IMG/VR virus record: IMGVR_UViG_3300022074_000012
Span: 1-64,000 of that record
Reading direction: 5' to 3' (one strand)
Length of the DNA: 64,000 bases
Source: a virus
Shown piece after piece: positions 22,979 through 31,693 of this stretch (positions are counted from its first letter, which is position 1; each line of letters opens with the position of its first letter). Below the pieces are notes generated by a model. It did not search any database. It had not been told where the DNA came from and was given only the letters and a program-made list of their open reading frames with translations. The position numbers were made by a program, and so were the translations under genes.

Positions 22979-24277
22979 ATGAGTATACTGAACGTCAATA
23001 AAATTAATCCAGTCGGTGGTGGTTCTACAATAACCATTGCTGGAATTGCGAGTGTCACAAGTTCGGTCACTGCTCCGAGTTTTGTGGGTGCTGTCACTGG
23101 TAATGTCACTGGTAATGTCACTGGTAATTCTGACACTGCATCAGGTTTAAGTGGCAACCCTTCAATTAATACTACTGGTATTGTTACTGCGACTTCTTTT
23201 GTACCAACAGTAGGACAACTTTCTCATCGCAACCTTATAATCAACGGAGCGATGAACGTGGCCCAACGTGGTACGTCATCCACAACGGTTGGTTATCAAA
23301 CTGTTGATAGGTGGAGAAATCAATTTGGTGGAACTGAGGAGAATAACACTCAAGCTCAATCATCTTTATCAAGTAGTGATACACCATTTTCTTTCGGTTT
23401 TAGAAAATCATTTAAAGTAACAAATGGAAACCAAACAGGTGGTGCTGATGCGAATAATCTTGTTTACATAAGACATCATATTGAGGATCAGAATATTGCA
23501 AATAGTGGTTGGAATTATACCTCATCATCTAGTTTCATAACATTATCTTTTTGGGTTAGAGCGAGTGTCGCTCAAGACTATCATTTTCATTTGAGAACAA
23601 TGGGAAACCCAGTTCAGTTGTATCCGATGGAAATGACCCTATCAGCAAATACTTGGACAAAAATTACAAAAACAATTCCAGGCAACAGTAATATAGTATT
23701 TGATAATGATGATACTGATGGTATGCACGTTAATTTCAATCTATACTGCGGAACTGATTACACATCTTCTAGTGCCAATAATGATCAATGGCAAGCGTAT
23801 AGTGGTAGTATTTTTGGTGGAAAAGATCAAACCACAACATGGTACACAACAAATGATGCAACATTTGAACTAACAGGAGTTCAATTAGAAGTTGGTCCTG
23901 TATCGACCCCGTTCGAGCACCGCAGCTATGCAGATGAGCTTGCACGTTGCCAGAGATATTTTTATAAATGGGTTTCAAGTCAAGCTTACTCTAATATGTG
24001 TCTTGCTTATGCTGGTTCTTCAACACAAGTAGAAACTGTATTTAATTTACCAGTAGTTATGAGAGCAAGTCCTTCTTTTGCATATTCAGGTCAATTTAGA
24101 TTTGTTGGTTATAACCCACAAAATGTTACAAATTTAAGTAATTTAGTAGTTCATAGATCACACACTTTAACTCCTTATCTAAGAGGCACAGTTTCGGGGT
24201 CAGCAAGTGGACTTGTTGGTGAACTTGGAGATAGTGGTTCTAATAATGCTACTGCATCTTTTAGTGCAGAACTATAA
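22979..24277 (+). CDS. tail-fibre-like protein (432 aa)
   Basis: Starts with VNKINPVGGGSTI and a TGNVTGNVTGNS repeat, followed by TGIVTATSFVPT. The segment SHRNLIINGAMNVAQRG begins a beta-rich carbohydrate-binding-like domain widespread in phage fibres, ending with TGVQLEVGPVSTPFEHRSY. The latter block is nearly the same in the gene at 29777 at nucleotide level. Late expression and domain content support a virion adhesin. Confidence 0.8.
   Translation: MSILNVNKINPVGGGSTITIAGIASVTSSVTAPSFVGAVTGNVTGNVTGNSDTASGLSGNPSINTTGIVTATSFVPTVGQLSHRNLIINGAMNVAQRGTSSTTVGYQTVDRWRNQFGGTEENNTQAQSSLSSSDTPFSFGFRKSFKVTNGNQTGGADANNLVYIRHHIEDQNIANSGWNYTSSSSFITLSFWVRASVAQDYHFHLRTMGNPVQLYPMEMTLSANTWTKITKTIPGNSNIVFDNDDTDGMHVNFNLYCGTDYTSSSANNDQWQAYSGSIFGGKDQTTTWYTTNDATFELTGVQLEVGPVSTPFEHRSYADELARCQRYFYKWVSSQAYSNMCLAYAGSSTQVETVFNLPVVMRASPSFAYSGQFRFVGYNPQNVTNLSNLVVHRSHTLTPYLRGTVSGSASGLVGELGDSGSNNATASFSAEL
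23873..23951 (+). repeat. fibre module repeat, copy 1
   Basis: 79-bp block encoding TGVQLEVGPVSTPFEHRSY and following residues. The counterpart at 31217-31295 differs at only a few positions and is distinctly richer in G+C (gaccccgttcgagcaccgca) than its surroundings. Confidence 0.75.
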
Positions 24278-24280
24278 ATA
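24273..24280 (+). promoter_or_regulatory. late promoter containing upstream stop codon
   Basis: Exact TATAAATA; its TAA (24275-24277) is the stop of the preceding gene. Only 5 bp separate it from the ATG at 24286, so the transcript would be leaderless if T4 spacing applies. Confidence 0.7.
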
Positions 24281-24285
24281 GAACT

Positions 24286-24525
24286 ATGTCAACACTTAGA
24301 GCCAACATCATTGATTCTCACTCCACTTCAACGGAGTTTAAAGAAACCATTACAGCAAATGGTGATAATCAGTGGTTGGATACATATGGTGTAATCAAAG
24401 CAAATCGTGATACGATTGCTGAAAGTATTACAATACCTTCTGGAACGAATGGTCTTTCATCAGGACCAGTAACGATTGCAGATGGACATACGATTACAGT
24501 TAATGGTGAGTGGGCAATCGTATGA
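24286..24525 (+). CDS. short fibre-associated protein, paralogue A (79 aa)
   Basis: MSTLRANIIDSHSTSTEF then KETITANGDNQWLDTYGVIKA and TIPSGTNGLSSGPV. Beta-rich, Gly/Thr/Asn-rich, without signal peptide. Tandem paralogue of the next gene (shared ANGxxQWLDxxGxIKAN and TIPSGTNGL). Possibly a short fibre tip or connector protein. Confidence 0.68.
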   Translation: MSTLRANIIDSHSTSTEFKETITANGDNQWLDTYGVIKANRDTIAESITIPSGTNGLSSGPVTIADGHTITVNGEWAIV

Positions 24526-24767
24526 CAAAAATAGTTGTCAATACAATACGTTCACAGACAGGAGTTACTTCTGTCACTTTCCACGATACAGTCACTGCAA
24601 ATGGTAAGAAGCAATGGTTAGATCGTTTTGGAATTATCAAAGCAAACAGCACAGAAATTAATGAAAATGTTACTATCCCATCAGGAACAAACGGACTCAC
24701 TGTTGGCACTGTCAAAGTGGGTGCAGGATATTCTGTCACAGTTCAGGGTAACTGGAGGGTGGTATGA
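24522..24767 (+). CDS. short fibre-associated protein, paralogue B (81 aa)
   Basis: Starts at ATG 24522 overlapping the previous stop (ATGA). Shares TANGKKQWLDRFGIIKAN and VTIPSGTNGL with the preceding paralogue, evidence of a tandem duplication followed by divergence. The N-terminus MTKIVVNTIRSQTG resembles that of the next fibre gene. Overlaps that gene by 4 bp. Confidence 0.68.
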   Translation: MTKIVVNTIRSQTGVTSVTFHDTVTANGKKQWLDRFGIIKANSTEINENVTIPSGTNGLTVGTVKVGAGYSVTVQGNWRVV

Positions 24768-25564
24768 CAAGTAAGATAGTTGTTAATAATATTGAAGCAG
24801 ATGCTGGTATTAATACAGTTACCATATCTGGTGATGTTACTGCAACCAATGTAACGGGAATACATCATGGTGATGGTGCAAACTTAACCAGTATACCTGC
24901 TGGTAATTTGACTGGTACAGTTGCTGATGCAAGAATATCAGCACTTACTGCATCAAAATTATCAGGTGCATTACCAGCAATTAGTGCTGCAAATTTAACA
25001 AACGTACCTGCTGCAAATATTACTGGAACTTTACCAGCAATTAGTGGTGCAAACTTAACTGGTATAGGAGGGTGGACTCACGTTAATTATCTTTCATTGA
25101 GTGGTGGTAGTTACACATTTTCAAGTATACCCACTGATACTTCTCAACTTATTTTTTATTTTGGAGGTCTGTCTAGTGATACAGGAGCATCTGGAAGTGA
25201 AAGTTATCCTGCCATAAGACTAGGTACAAGTGGAGGTTTGAAAACTGATAATTATGTAACTGTCACTGGATATCTTGAAACAAGTTATCACTATGTTAGT
25301 GCATGGACTAGTAGAGCAATATTAATAAGAGAAAATTATGGTAGAGCAGCTAATGCTTTTACTGGTTTTATGACCTGTTGGAAAGCACCTAACACTAATA
25401 AATGGTATATGAATTGTGTTATGAATAGAGGAACAAGCAACGCAACAGATTTTCGTACTTCATCTTTCATAGATTTGGGTGCAAGTATTACTCAAGCTCA
25501 ACTCTTTTTAAATACAGGTTCATTTGATGCTGGTTCTGTGGCATTAAGTTATTATCAAGATTAA
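24764..25564 (+). CDS. tail-fibre-like protein with LPAISxANLT repeats (266 aa)
   Basis: N-terminal KIVVNNIEADAGINTVTI, then repeats LTSIPAGNLTG, LPAISAANLTNVPA and LPAISGANLTGIG (about 42-101) that suggest a triple beta-helix stalk. The C-terminal globular domain is rich in Tyr, Ser and Gly (LIFYFGGLSSDTGASG) and ends LSYYQD. Likely a fibre protein whose C-terminus binds receptor. Followed 1 bp later by a chaperone-like gene. Confidence 0.78.
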   Translation: MTSKIVVNNIEADAGINTVTISGDVTATNVTGIHHGDGANLTSIPAGNLTGTVADARISALTASKLSGALPAISAANLTNVPAANITGTLPAISGANLTGIGGWTHVNYLSLSGGSYTFSSIPTDTSQLIFYFGGLSSDTGASGSESYPAIRLGTSGGLKTDNYVTVTGYLETSYHYVSAWTSRAILIRENYGRAANAFTGFMTCWKAPNTNKWYMNCVMNRGTSNATDFRTSSFIDLGASITQAQLFLNTGSFDAGSVALSYYQD

Positions 25565-25565
25565 A

Positions 25566-25820
25566 ATGAAAAACATTACTTACAACGTACAAACAGGAGA
25601 AACAACAGAATCAGAGATACCTGATTCTCCAGCGACTGATGTAGAGGCACTTTCTTCTTTAAGGGCAACAAGGAATGTTCTTTTAGCTGAAACAGATCAT
25701 TATGCACTTGCTGATAATACCTTGACCGATGCGATGAAGACATATCGACAGCAGTTGAGAGATTTACCATCTAACACTGCTGATCCACATAAAGTAACTT
25801 GGCCAACAAAACCATCATAA
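25566..25820 (+). CDS. tail-fibre assembly chaperone-like protein (84 aa)
   Basis: LRATRNVLLAETDHYALADN followed by DAMKTYRQQLRDLPS and a Pro/Trp end (VTWPTKPS) is the pattern of the small phage tail-assembly-chaperone family often encoded next to fibres. Helical and soluble. Its location right after the fibre at 24764 suggests it assists that fibre's trimerisation or attachment. Confidence 0.75.
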   Translation: MKNITYNVQTGETTESEIPDSPATDVEALSSLRATRNVLLAETDHYALADNTLTDAMKTYRQQLRDLPSNTADPHKVTWPTKPS

Positions 25821-25822
25821 AT
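25815..25822 (+). promoter_or_regulatory. late promoter containing upstream stop codon
   Basis: CATAAATA with the chaperone stop TAA (25818-25820 region) inside, 6 bp before the ATG at 25829. Near-leaderless transcript predicted. Confidence 0.62.
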
Positions 25823-25828
25823 AACTAA

Positions 25829-26170
25829 ATGGCACTAACAAGAGCAACCGATAAGATAATTGCAAATGCTGATGGGAATCTAAACCTATCAGGAATTGTT
25901 ACTGCAACTAAATTTGTTGGTGATGGTTCACAACTAGCAGGTGTATCTGGTTTAGGAACTGCATTAAGTAATGTATCTACAAATCCATTAAATAAATTAT
26001 ACTATGTAAATAGTATTTTGAGTATTGATAGTAATACGATTGTTGATCCACCATCAACTGCTGTTGCTGTTTATACAAACTATTCAGAATTAAGAATCGA
26101 AGAAAGTGTTGATCTAACAATCGAATCAGGTGACTTAGTTCCTGATGTCCTCGACTTGTTTGTCTCATAA
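25829..26170 (+). CDS. short fibre-module protein (113 aa)
   Basis: N-terminal fibre module (ADGNLNLSGIVTATKFVGDG then SQLAGVSGLGT), followed by a segment NPLNKLYYVNSILSIDS that recurs as DLNKVYYVNQELSIGS in the gene at 29777. Ends in an acidic SGDLVPDVLDLFVS. It may be a connector or a partial duplicate of the larger fibre. Confidence 0.65.
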   Translation: MALTRATDKIIANADGNLNLSGIVTATKFVGDGSQLAGVSGLGTALSNVSTNPLNKLYYVNSILSIDSNTIVDPPSTAVAVYTNYSELRIEESVDLTIESGDLVPDVLDLFVS

Positions 26171-26173
26171 ATA
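26166..26173 (+). promoter_or_regulatory. late promoter containing upstream stop codon
   Basis: CATAAATA including the preceding TAA stop, 16 bp before the ATG at 26190. Confidence 0.65.
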
Positions 26174-26189
26174 ACTAAAAATATAAACC

Positions 26190-26888
26190 ATGTCAAGATT
26201 AAGGGCAAATCAAATAACAAATAAAACCGCAAACGGTGCTCCTACTGCGACTAATGGTTTTATAGTAACAGGAGTTTGTACTGCGACAAGTTTCGTAGGA
26301 AGTGGTACTGCTTTAACTGGTATTGATGCAGCTACATTAAAATTTGGTAATGCAACAAAAGCACAGGCAGTTTCAGGTGGTGTAAATATTACTGGTGATG
26401 TAAGTGTAAGTGGTGCTTTAGGTGTTGCAGGAGTATTAACATACGAAGACGTAACGAACGTTGATTCGATAGGTGTCATAACCGCAAGAGATGGATTACG
26501 TGTTACTGGTATTGCAACTGCAACCGCATTTCATGGTGATGGTTCACAACTTACAGGTATTTCAGTAGGTATTGCAACAGAAGCATCTACGGTTACAGAT
26601 GGAAATACAGTTGTATTAAATTTATCAAAAGATGATCATAAAGTTTTAGCATCAGGTGTAGTTACAATTGATGTAACAGGTGGAACAGAGGCAGATAGTC
26701 ATACAGTCAGAATTGAAAATGTGGGTGTGTCAACAGTTGGATTTAGCACAGCATTCTTATTCCCATCGGGTGGTACACCAGCATTACCAACAGCAAGTGG
26801 AGCAATAAGTATATTATCGTTTACGGTGCATAAAGCAGGAGCAGCAGGAACATCACTCCTTACAGGTGTGTCAGTAAACTTTAGTTGA
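26190..26888 (+). CDS. tail-fibre-like protein (232 aa)
   Basis: MSRLRANQITNKTANGAP start shared with the gene at 31694 (MSRIRANTITNQNANGAP). Contains LTYEDVTNVDSIGVITARDG and the GDGSQLTGIS repeat, then a compact beta domain (KVLASGVVTIDVTGG, HTVRIENVGVSTVGF). Stalk-like fibre protein without an obvious lectin domain. Late promoter immediately upstream. Confidence 0.75.
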   Translation: MSRLRANQITNKTANGAPTATNGFIVTGVCTATSFVGSGTALTGIDAATLKFGNATKAQAVSGGVNITGDVSVSGALGVAGVLTYEDVTNVDSIGVITARDGLRVTGIATATAFHGDGSQLTGISVGIATEASTVTDGNTVVLNLSKDDHKVLASGVVTIDVTGGTEADSHTVRIENVGVSTVGFSTAFLFPSGGTPALPTASGAISILSFTVHKAGAAGTSLLTGVSVNFS

Positions 26889-26897
26889 GGATAAGTA

Positions 26898-29777
26898 ATG
26901 GGAAGACCGTTTGTACCAAGTATCATTACATCTGATAAATCTGTTGGTGGAGCAACAATAGAAAAAAGTGTTTCATTAAATGATGGTGATGCTGTAAGAT
27001 TTCATAGAACAGGAACCGTTGGAGTAGATGGATGTAGAAGAATACATACCGTCAGTATGTGGTTGAAAAAAACTGTTAATGATAGTGAGAGACATTTTTT
27101 TTCAGCAAGAAATGCATCAAGCACTCCATATAATGATTTTAGATTTGAAAATAATAATAAATTAAACTGTTATTATTATAGTGGAAACTGGGGAAGTGGT
27201 TCTTGGAGATATCAGAATTCTGATGGGGAATATAGAGATTCAAATGGTTGGTATCATTTTGTACTTGCTTTTAATTCAACTCTTTCTACTGATACAGAAA
27301 GAGTTAAGATTTATCTAAATGGTCAACGAATCCCACACTCTGATTTTGGTACAGTGATTCATCCATCTCAAAACCATGAAAACTCCATATGTGGTAATGG
27401 TTATACTCACGCAATAGGTGGTTTAGGAAATGTTAGTTCACAAAACTGGGATGGTGGTTTTGCAGAGTGTATACTGGTTGATGGTGCTGAATTAGAACCA
27501 ACTGACTTTGCATTTACTGATGATTTAACAGGACACTGGAAACCTAAAAGGTTTGATCCAGTAAAATCTAATATTCCTAATAAAAAGGGTAGATTTTTTA
27601 GTAGTACTTGGACTGCATCGGGAAATGGATTTGGATCTGCACCTGTGACAAGAGCATATGATGCTCCAACTGGTAATCTTAATAGCGATTATGCAAATAA
27701 TGCTGCTGGAGGACAAATACTAACTTGGAATACTTCAACATATAATTTAAGTGGTTCTCTTAGAATATATGGATATAGTAGTAGTGGTTTGTATGATATT
27801 TACGTAAATGGACAAAAAGCAGCTGACACTCCTTCTTCTCACGGTTGGATTGAATGTGGAACTCATGGAAAAATAAATGAGATTCAATTTGCTGGAACAA
27901 GTTATAATACAAATAATGGATTAGGAGGTGCAGGTATATACTTCAATACTTTTGTAGTTGATGGAGTACGGTTGAGAGATAATACACATCCTTTTGGTCA
28001 AGAGGGTCATCACATTAATTTTTCAGATACCTCTGGATTAACAGCAACAACGATTGGAAGAGATCATTCTGGTAGTGGTAATAATTTTACACCTGCTAAT
28101 CTGCAATCTGGTATGATCAACGTCAAAGATTCTTGTTCAGGTTTTGCATATCCAGCTACTTCACCCATTTCTGCAAATTATGCTACATTTCTGGAAATGC
28201 ATCAAAATTCAGGTAATACTACTTTTGGTCATGGTCTTAGAAATGCAAATATTCCAGCATCAAATGCAACTGGAAAAGCATATGGTAATATACCAATGAA
28301 ATCTGGAAAATGGTATTTTGAAGTTTACTATGATCAAGCTGGTGGTAATGGTGCTTTTCTATATGTAGGTTTAGGTGATATGGCTAGTGGGGATAGTTTC
28401 GTTCGAGCTGTAAGAGGTCAAGATGGTGAAAAACTACCTGGTAATGCAGCAACTGAAGTTCGTTTTACAACTGGTGATTATATTAATGTTGCTGTTGATT
28501 TAGATCATGGTACATGGTTTATTGGTAGAAACGGTACTTATTGGTTTTCTGGTAATCCTGTGACTGGAGCAGGATATGTTCATAATGATTTATTGACAGG
28601 AGTATCGACTTATGGTGGATTAGTACCAAGATTTTCAAATGCAACAAGTAGTGCTGCTCAAAACTTCACAATTAATTTTGGACAAAAACCTTTCAATAAT
28701 ACAGTACCTGCAGGATATAAACTACTATCAACAAATGCAATTGATTCAACATCTATTAAACCAAAGAAACATTTTGAAACCTTACTTTATACAGGTAATG
28801 GTGGAACTCAATCAATAACTGGTTTAGAGTTTGAACCAGATTTTGTTTGGTTAAAAGTGAAAAGTCATGCTGGCGATAATCATCATCTTTATGATTCTAT
28901 AAGAGGAGCAGGAGAAACAATATTTTCTAATACAGATGGTGTTGAACAAACTGATACTGATAGACTTACATCACTTAATAGTAACGGTTTTACTTTAGGT
29001 AATAATTATAGAGTTAACGGAAGTGGTAGAACTTTCGTTGCTTGGTGTTGGAAAGCAGGTGGTGCAGCAGTCTCAAATACTGATGGAGATGTAACTTCTA
29101 CAGTATCTGTAAATGAAGAAGCTGGATTTTCAATTGTAAGTTTTACTGTTCCTGCTGGATCAGGATTTAGTATAGGACACGGATTGAGTAAAGCACCAGA
29201 AACTATTTGGATGAAAAATCGAGATCATGCGAATAATTGGGATATTTATCACCACAAAAATGGTACGAATCCAGAGCAATATCGTTTGATATTTAACAGT
29301 ACTTCTGCTAGACAAGATTACCCATATCTAGATGATACTGTTCCTAGTTCTACTGTGTTTAGAACAAGAGGTGGTGGTAACTGGTATAATACTGGTAATA
29401 AAATCATAGCTTATTGCTTCTACTCTGTACCAGGATTTTCTAAGATGGGATCCTACACAGGTAATGGTAGTAGTGATGGACCTGTTGTTTACACTGGGTT
29501 TAGACCTGCGATGATAATTATTAAACGCATTGATACAACTGAAGATTGGTGGATTCATGATTATAAAAGAAATCCAGATAATCCAATAAACGATAATCTT
29601 TATCCTAATGGATCAGAAGCTTCAGCAATAGAAACTGCCTCAGATTTTTTTTCAAATGGATTTAAATTAAAAACAAGTAATCAAAATTGGAATGATAGTG
29701 GTGATACTTATGTTTACTGGGCGTGGGCAAATACATCACAAACCTCACCATTTGGTGGACAATCGAGAGCTTATTAA
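26898..29777 (+). CDS. large fibre/adhesin with LamG-like and SPRY-like domains (959 aa)
   Basis: N-terminal concanavalin/LamG-like domain (about 40-215): VSMWLKKTVNDSERHFFSAR, NGWYHFVLAFN, VKIYLNGQRIP, AECILVDGAELEPTDF. A middle SPRY/B30.2-like domain (about 470-560): KSGKWYFEVYYDQAGGNGAF, YINVAVDLDHGTWFIGRNG. Then two C-terminal repeats with LEFEPDFVWLKVKSHAG, FVAWCWKAGG and GFRPAMIIIKRIDT. Such multi-lectin proteins are suited to binding surface glycans. No signal peptide, so it is virion-associated. Starts 9 bp after the previous stop. Confidence 0.8.
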   Translation: MGRPFVPSIITSDKSVGGATIEKSVSLNDGDAVRFHRTGTVGVDGCRRIHTVSMWLKKTVNDSERHFFSARNASSTPYNDFRFENNNKLNCYYYSGNWGSGSWRYQNSDGEYRDSNGWYHFVLAFNSTLSTDTERVKIYLNGQRIPHSDFGTVIHPSQNHENSICGNGYTHAIGGLGNVSSQNWDGGFAECILVDGAELEPTDFAFTDDLTGHWKPKRFDPVKSNIPNKKGRFFSSTWTASGNGFGSAPVTRAYDAPTGNLNSDYANNAAGGQILTWNTSTYNLSGSLRIYGYSSSGLYDIYVNGQKAADTPSSHGWIECGTHGKINEIQFAGTSYNTNNGLGGAGIYFNTFVVDGVRLRDNTHPFGQEGHHINFSDTSGLTATTIGRDHSGSGNNFTPANLQSGMINVKDSCSGFAYPATSPISANYATFLEMHQNSGNTTFGHGLRNANIPASNATGKAYGNIPMKSGKWYFEVYYDQAGGNGAFLYVGLGDMASGDSFVRAVRGQDGEKLPGNAATEVRFTTGDYINVAVDLDHGTWFIGRNGTYWFSGNPVTGAGYVHNDLLTGVSTYGGLVPRFSNATSSAAQNFTINFGQKPFNNTVPAGYKLLSTNAIDSTSIKPKKHFETLLYTGNGGTQSITGLEFEPDFVWLKVKSHAGDNHHLYDSIRGAGETIFSNTDGVEQTDTDRLTSLNSNGFTLGNNYRVNGSGRTFVAWCWKAGGAAVSNTDGDVTSTVSVNEEAGFSIVSFTVPAGSGFSIGHGLSKAPETIWMKNRDHANNWDIYHHKNGTNPEQYRLIFNSTSARQDYPYLDDTVPSSTVFRTRGGGNWYNTGNKIIAYCFYSVPGFSKMGSYTGNGSSDGPVVYTGFRPAMIIIKRIDTTEDWWIHDYKRNPDNPINDNLYPNGSEASAIETASDFFSNGFKLKTSNQNWNDSGDTYVYWAWANTSQTSPFGGQSRAY

Positions 29778-31663
29778 TGTCATTCACTAAAGTCGCACCA
29801 GCAGGAATAGGAACTTCACCAGGTAATTCAATACTGATTGGTGATTCTTTGCTGCATTCAACTGGTATTGATATTGGAAGTAATACTGGTATCGGTGTCA
29901 CAATCAGAAAACATGGTGATGCAACATTCACAGGAATCATAACTGCGTCTGCATTCTTTGGAGATGGTTCAGGTTTAGAAGGAGTATCAAGTTCAGGTAT
30001 TGGAACACCATTAAGTGATGATGATACAAGTGATTTAAATAAAGTTTACTATGTCAACCAAGAATTAAGTATTGGATCAACTGTTACTGTTAATCACCCA
30101 AGTTCGGCAGTTGCATCATATACACACTATCAAGATTTAGTTGTAACAGATGACGCAGATTTTATTGTGTCGGACGGAGATACTTTCATACCTGACGTTT
30201 TAGGTATTCGCACAAGCACTTCAACTGCAAGTGCTGCAACTGGTGGTCGTATTCGTGCAGGTACAATCACAAATGCAGGTGCAAACGGAGCAGTTAATTT
30301 TCCGAATGGGTTGGTTGGAACTTCTGCTACATTTACTGGTGTATTAACATATGAAGATGTAACAAACGTAGATTCAATCGGTGTTGTCACAGCAAGAGCA
30401 GGTGTAAATGTTGTAGGTAATGATTTAAACGTAGGGAGTAATATTAAATTAGGTAATGCGAGTGGTATTATAACAGCAACAAGTTTCCGTGGTGACGCAT
30501 CACAAATGACTGGTGCTGGATTAGGAACTGATGGAAGTGCAAACACATCTGGTATTATAACAGCAACTGCATTTGTACCAACAACAGGACAACTCTCTCA
30601 TCGCAACAAAGTCATCAACGGAGCCATGACTGTTAGCCAAAGGGGAAGCAGTTTTACTTCTGATGGATATACTTTAGATCGGTTTGAAAGACAACAAAGT
30701 AGTGATGGTGCTTTTACAATTACACCATCTACAACTTCCCCTGATGGTTTTGCTAAAAGTTTAAAAGTAGATGTAACAACTGCTGATACAAGTTTAGCTG
30801 CTGCTCAATATGCACAAATTAAGCATAAAATTGAAGCACAAGATTTACAAGATTTAGCATTTGGAACAAGTGCAGCCAAAAATATTGTTTTATCTTTCTA
30901 CGTTAGATCAAATAAAACTGGTAATTATGGTCTTTGGATTCAACAAAGTGATAACAGTTTTAAACAAGTAACTTTGCAATATACAATAAATTCTGCTGAT
31001 ACTTGGGAAAGAAAAACATTTTCGATTGCTGGGGATACTTCTGGAGTTATCAATGATGACAATGGAGATGGTTTTATTATTGCATGGGGTCTTGCTTCTG
31101 GTACAGATAAAACAAGTGGTTCATTAAGAAGTAGTTGGACTGCCCAAGCCGCAGCAGATCAATTTGCTGGACAAGGAGTAAATTTATTAGATTCAACTTC
31201 AAACGAGTGGTATTTAACAGGAGTTCAATTAGAAGTTGGTCCTGTAGCGACCCCGTTCGAGCACCGCAGTTTTGGAGATGAACTTGCACGTTGCCAACGC
31301 TATTATTATATGCATCATAACACTAGTAAGACTGGTACTGAAGGTAATTACAGAGTGTTATGTCTTGGATTTGCATCTGGCACAACCGAGGTTACTGGTC
31401 ATATTTTCTTTCCTGTTACAATGAGAGCTAATCCCTCAATAGATGCTAATTCTGGTGTTGTTGGTGGTATTGGATATTGGAGAATAGGAGGTGGTGTTCA
31501 CGGAGGTGACAAATACATAGATGGTGCTTGGGCTTTAGCTTCACCTACTACTCGGTCAACTCGTATATACGCAACACCTAGAGTCAGTCTCACTAATGGT
31601 GCAACTGGATACATAGATGGTAGAAATGATGCCTCATATATGGCATTTTCTGCAGAACTGTAG
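29777..31663 (+). CDS. large tail-fibre-like protein (628 aa)
   Basis: ATG 29777 overlaps the previous TAA by one base (TAATG). Early fibre repeats (GDATFTGIITASAFFGDG, then SGLEGVSSSGIG), LTYEDVTNVDSIGVVTARAG at about 195, and then SHRNKVINGAMTVSQRG plus a C-terminal carbohydrate-binding-like domain ending in TGVQLEVGPVATPFEHRSF. The last ~350 residues parallel the gene at 22979. Probably a distal fibre or side fibre. Confidence 0.78.
   Translation: MSFTKVAPAGIGTSPGNSILIGDSLLHSTGIDIGSNTGIGVTIRKHGDATFTGIITASAFFGDGSGLEGVSSSGIGTPLSDDDTSDLNKVYYVNQELSIGSTVTVNHPSSAVASYTHYQDLVVTDDADFIVSDGDTFIPDVLGIRTSTSTASAATGGRIRAGTITNAGANGAVNFPNGLVGTSATFTGVLTYEDVTNVDSIGVVTARAGVNVVGNDLNVGSNIKLGNASGIITATSFRGDASQMTGAGLGTDGSANTSGIITATAFVPTTGQLSHRNKVINGAMTVSQRGSSFTSDGYTLDRFERQQSSDGAFTITPSTTSPDGFAKSLKVDVTTADTSLAAAQYAQIKHKIEAQDLQDLAFGTSAAKNIVLSFYVRSNKTGNYGLWIQQSDNSFKQVTLQYTINSADTWERKTFSIAGDTSGVINDDNGDGFIIAWGLASGTDKTSGSLRSSWTAQAAADQFAGQGVNLLDSTSNEWYLTGVQLEVGPVATPFEHRSFGDELARCQRYYYMHHNTSKTGTEGNYRVLCLGFASGTTEVTGHIFFPVTMRANPSIDANSGVVGGIGYWRIGGGVHGGDKYIDGAWALASPTTRSTRIYATPRVSLTNGATGYIDGRNDASYMAFSAEL
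31217..31295 (+). repeat. fibre module repeat, copy 2
   Basis: Counterpart of 23873-23951, nearly identical over 79 bp. Suggests recombination or gene conversion between fibre genes. Confidence 0.75.
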
Positions 31664-31669
31664 GAGACA

Positions 31670-31677
31670 CATAAATA
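31670..31677 (+). promoter_or_regulatory. late promoter of fibre gene 31694
   Basis: CATAAATA seven bases after the TAG stop of the upstream gene, 16 bp before the ATG. Confidence 0.68.
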
Positions 31678-31693
31678 ATTAAAAATATAAAAA

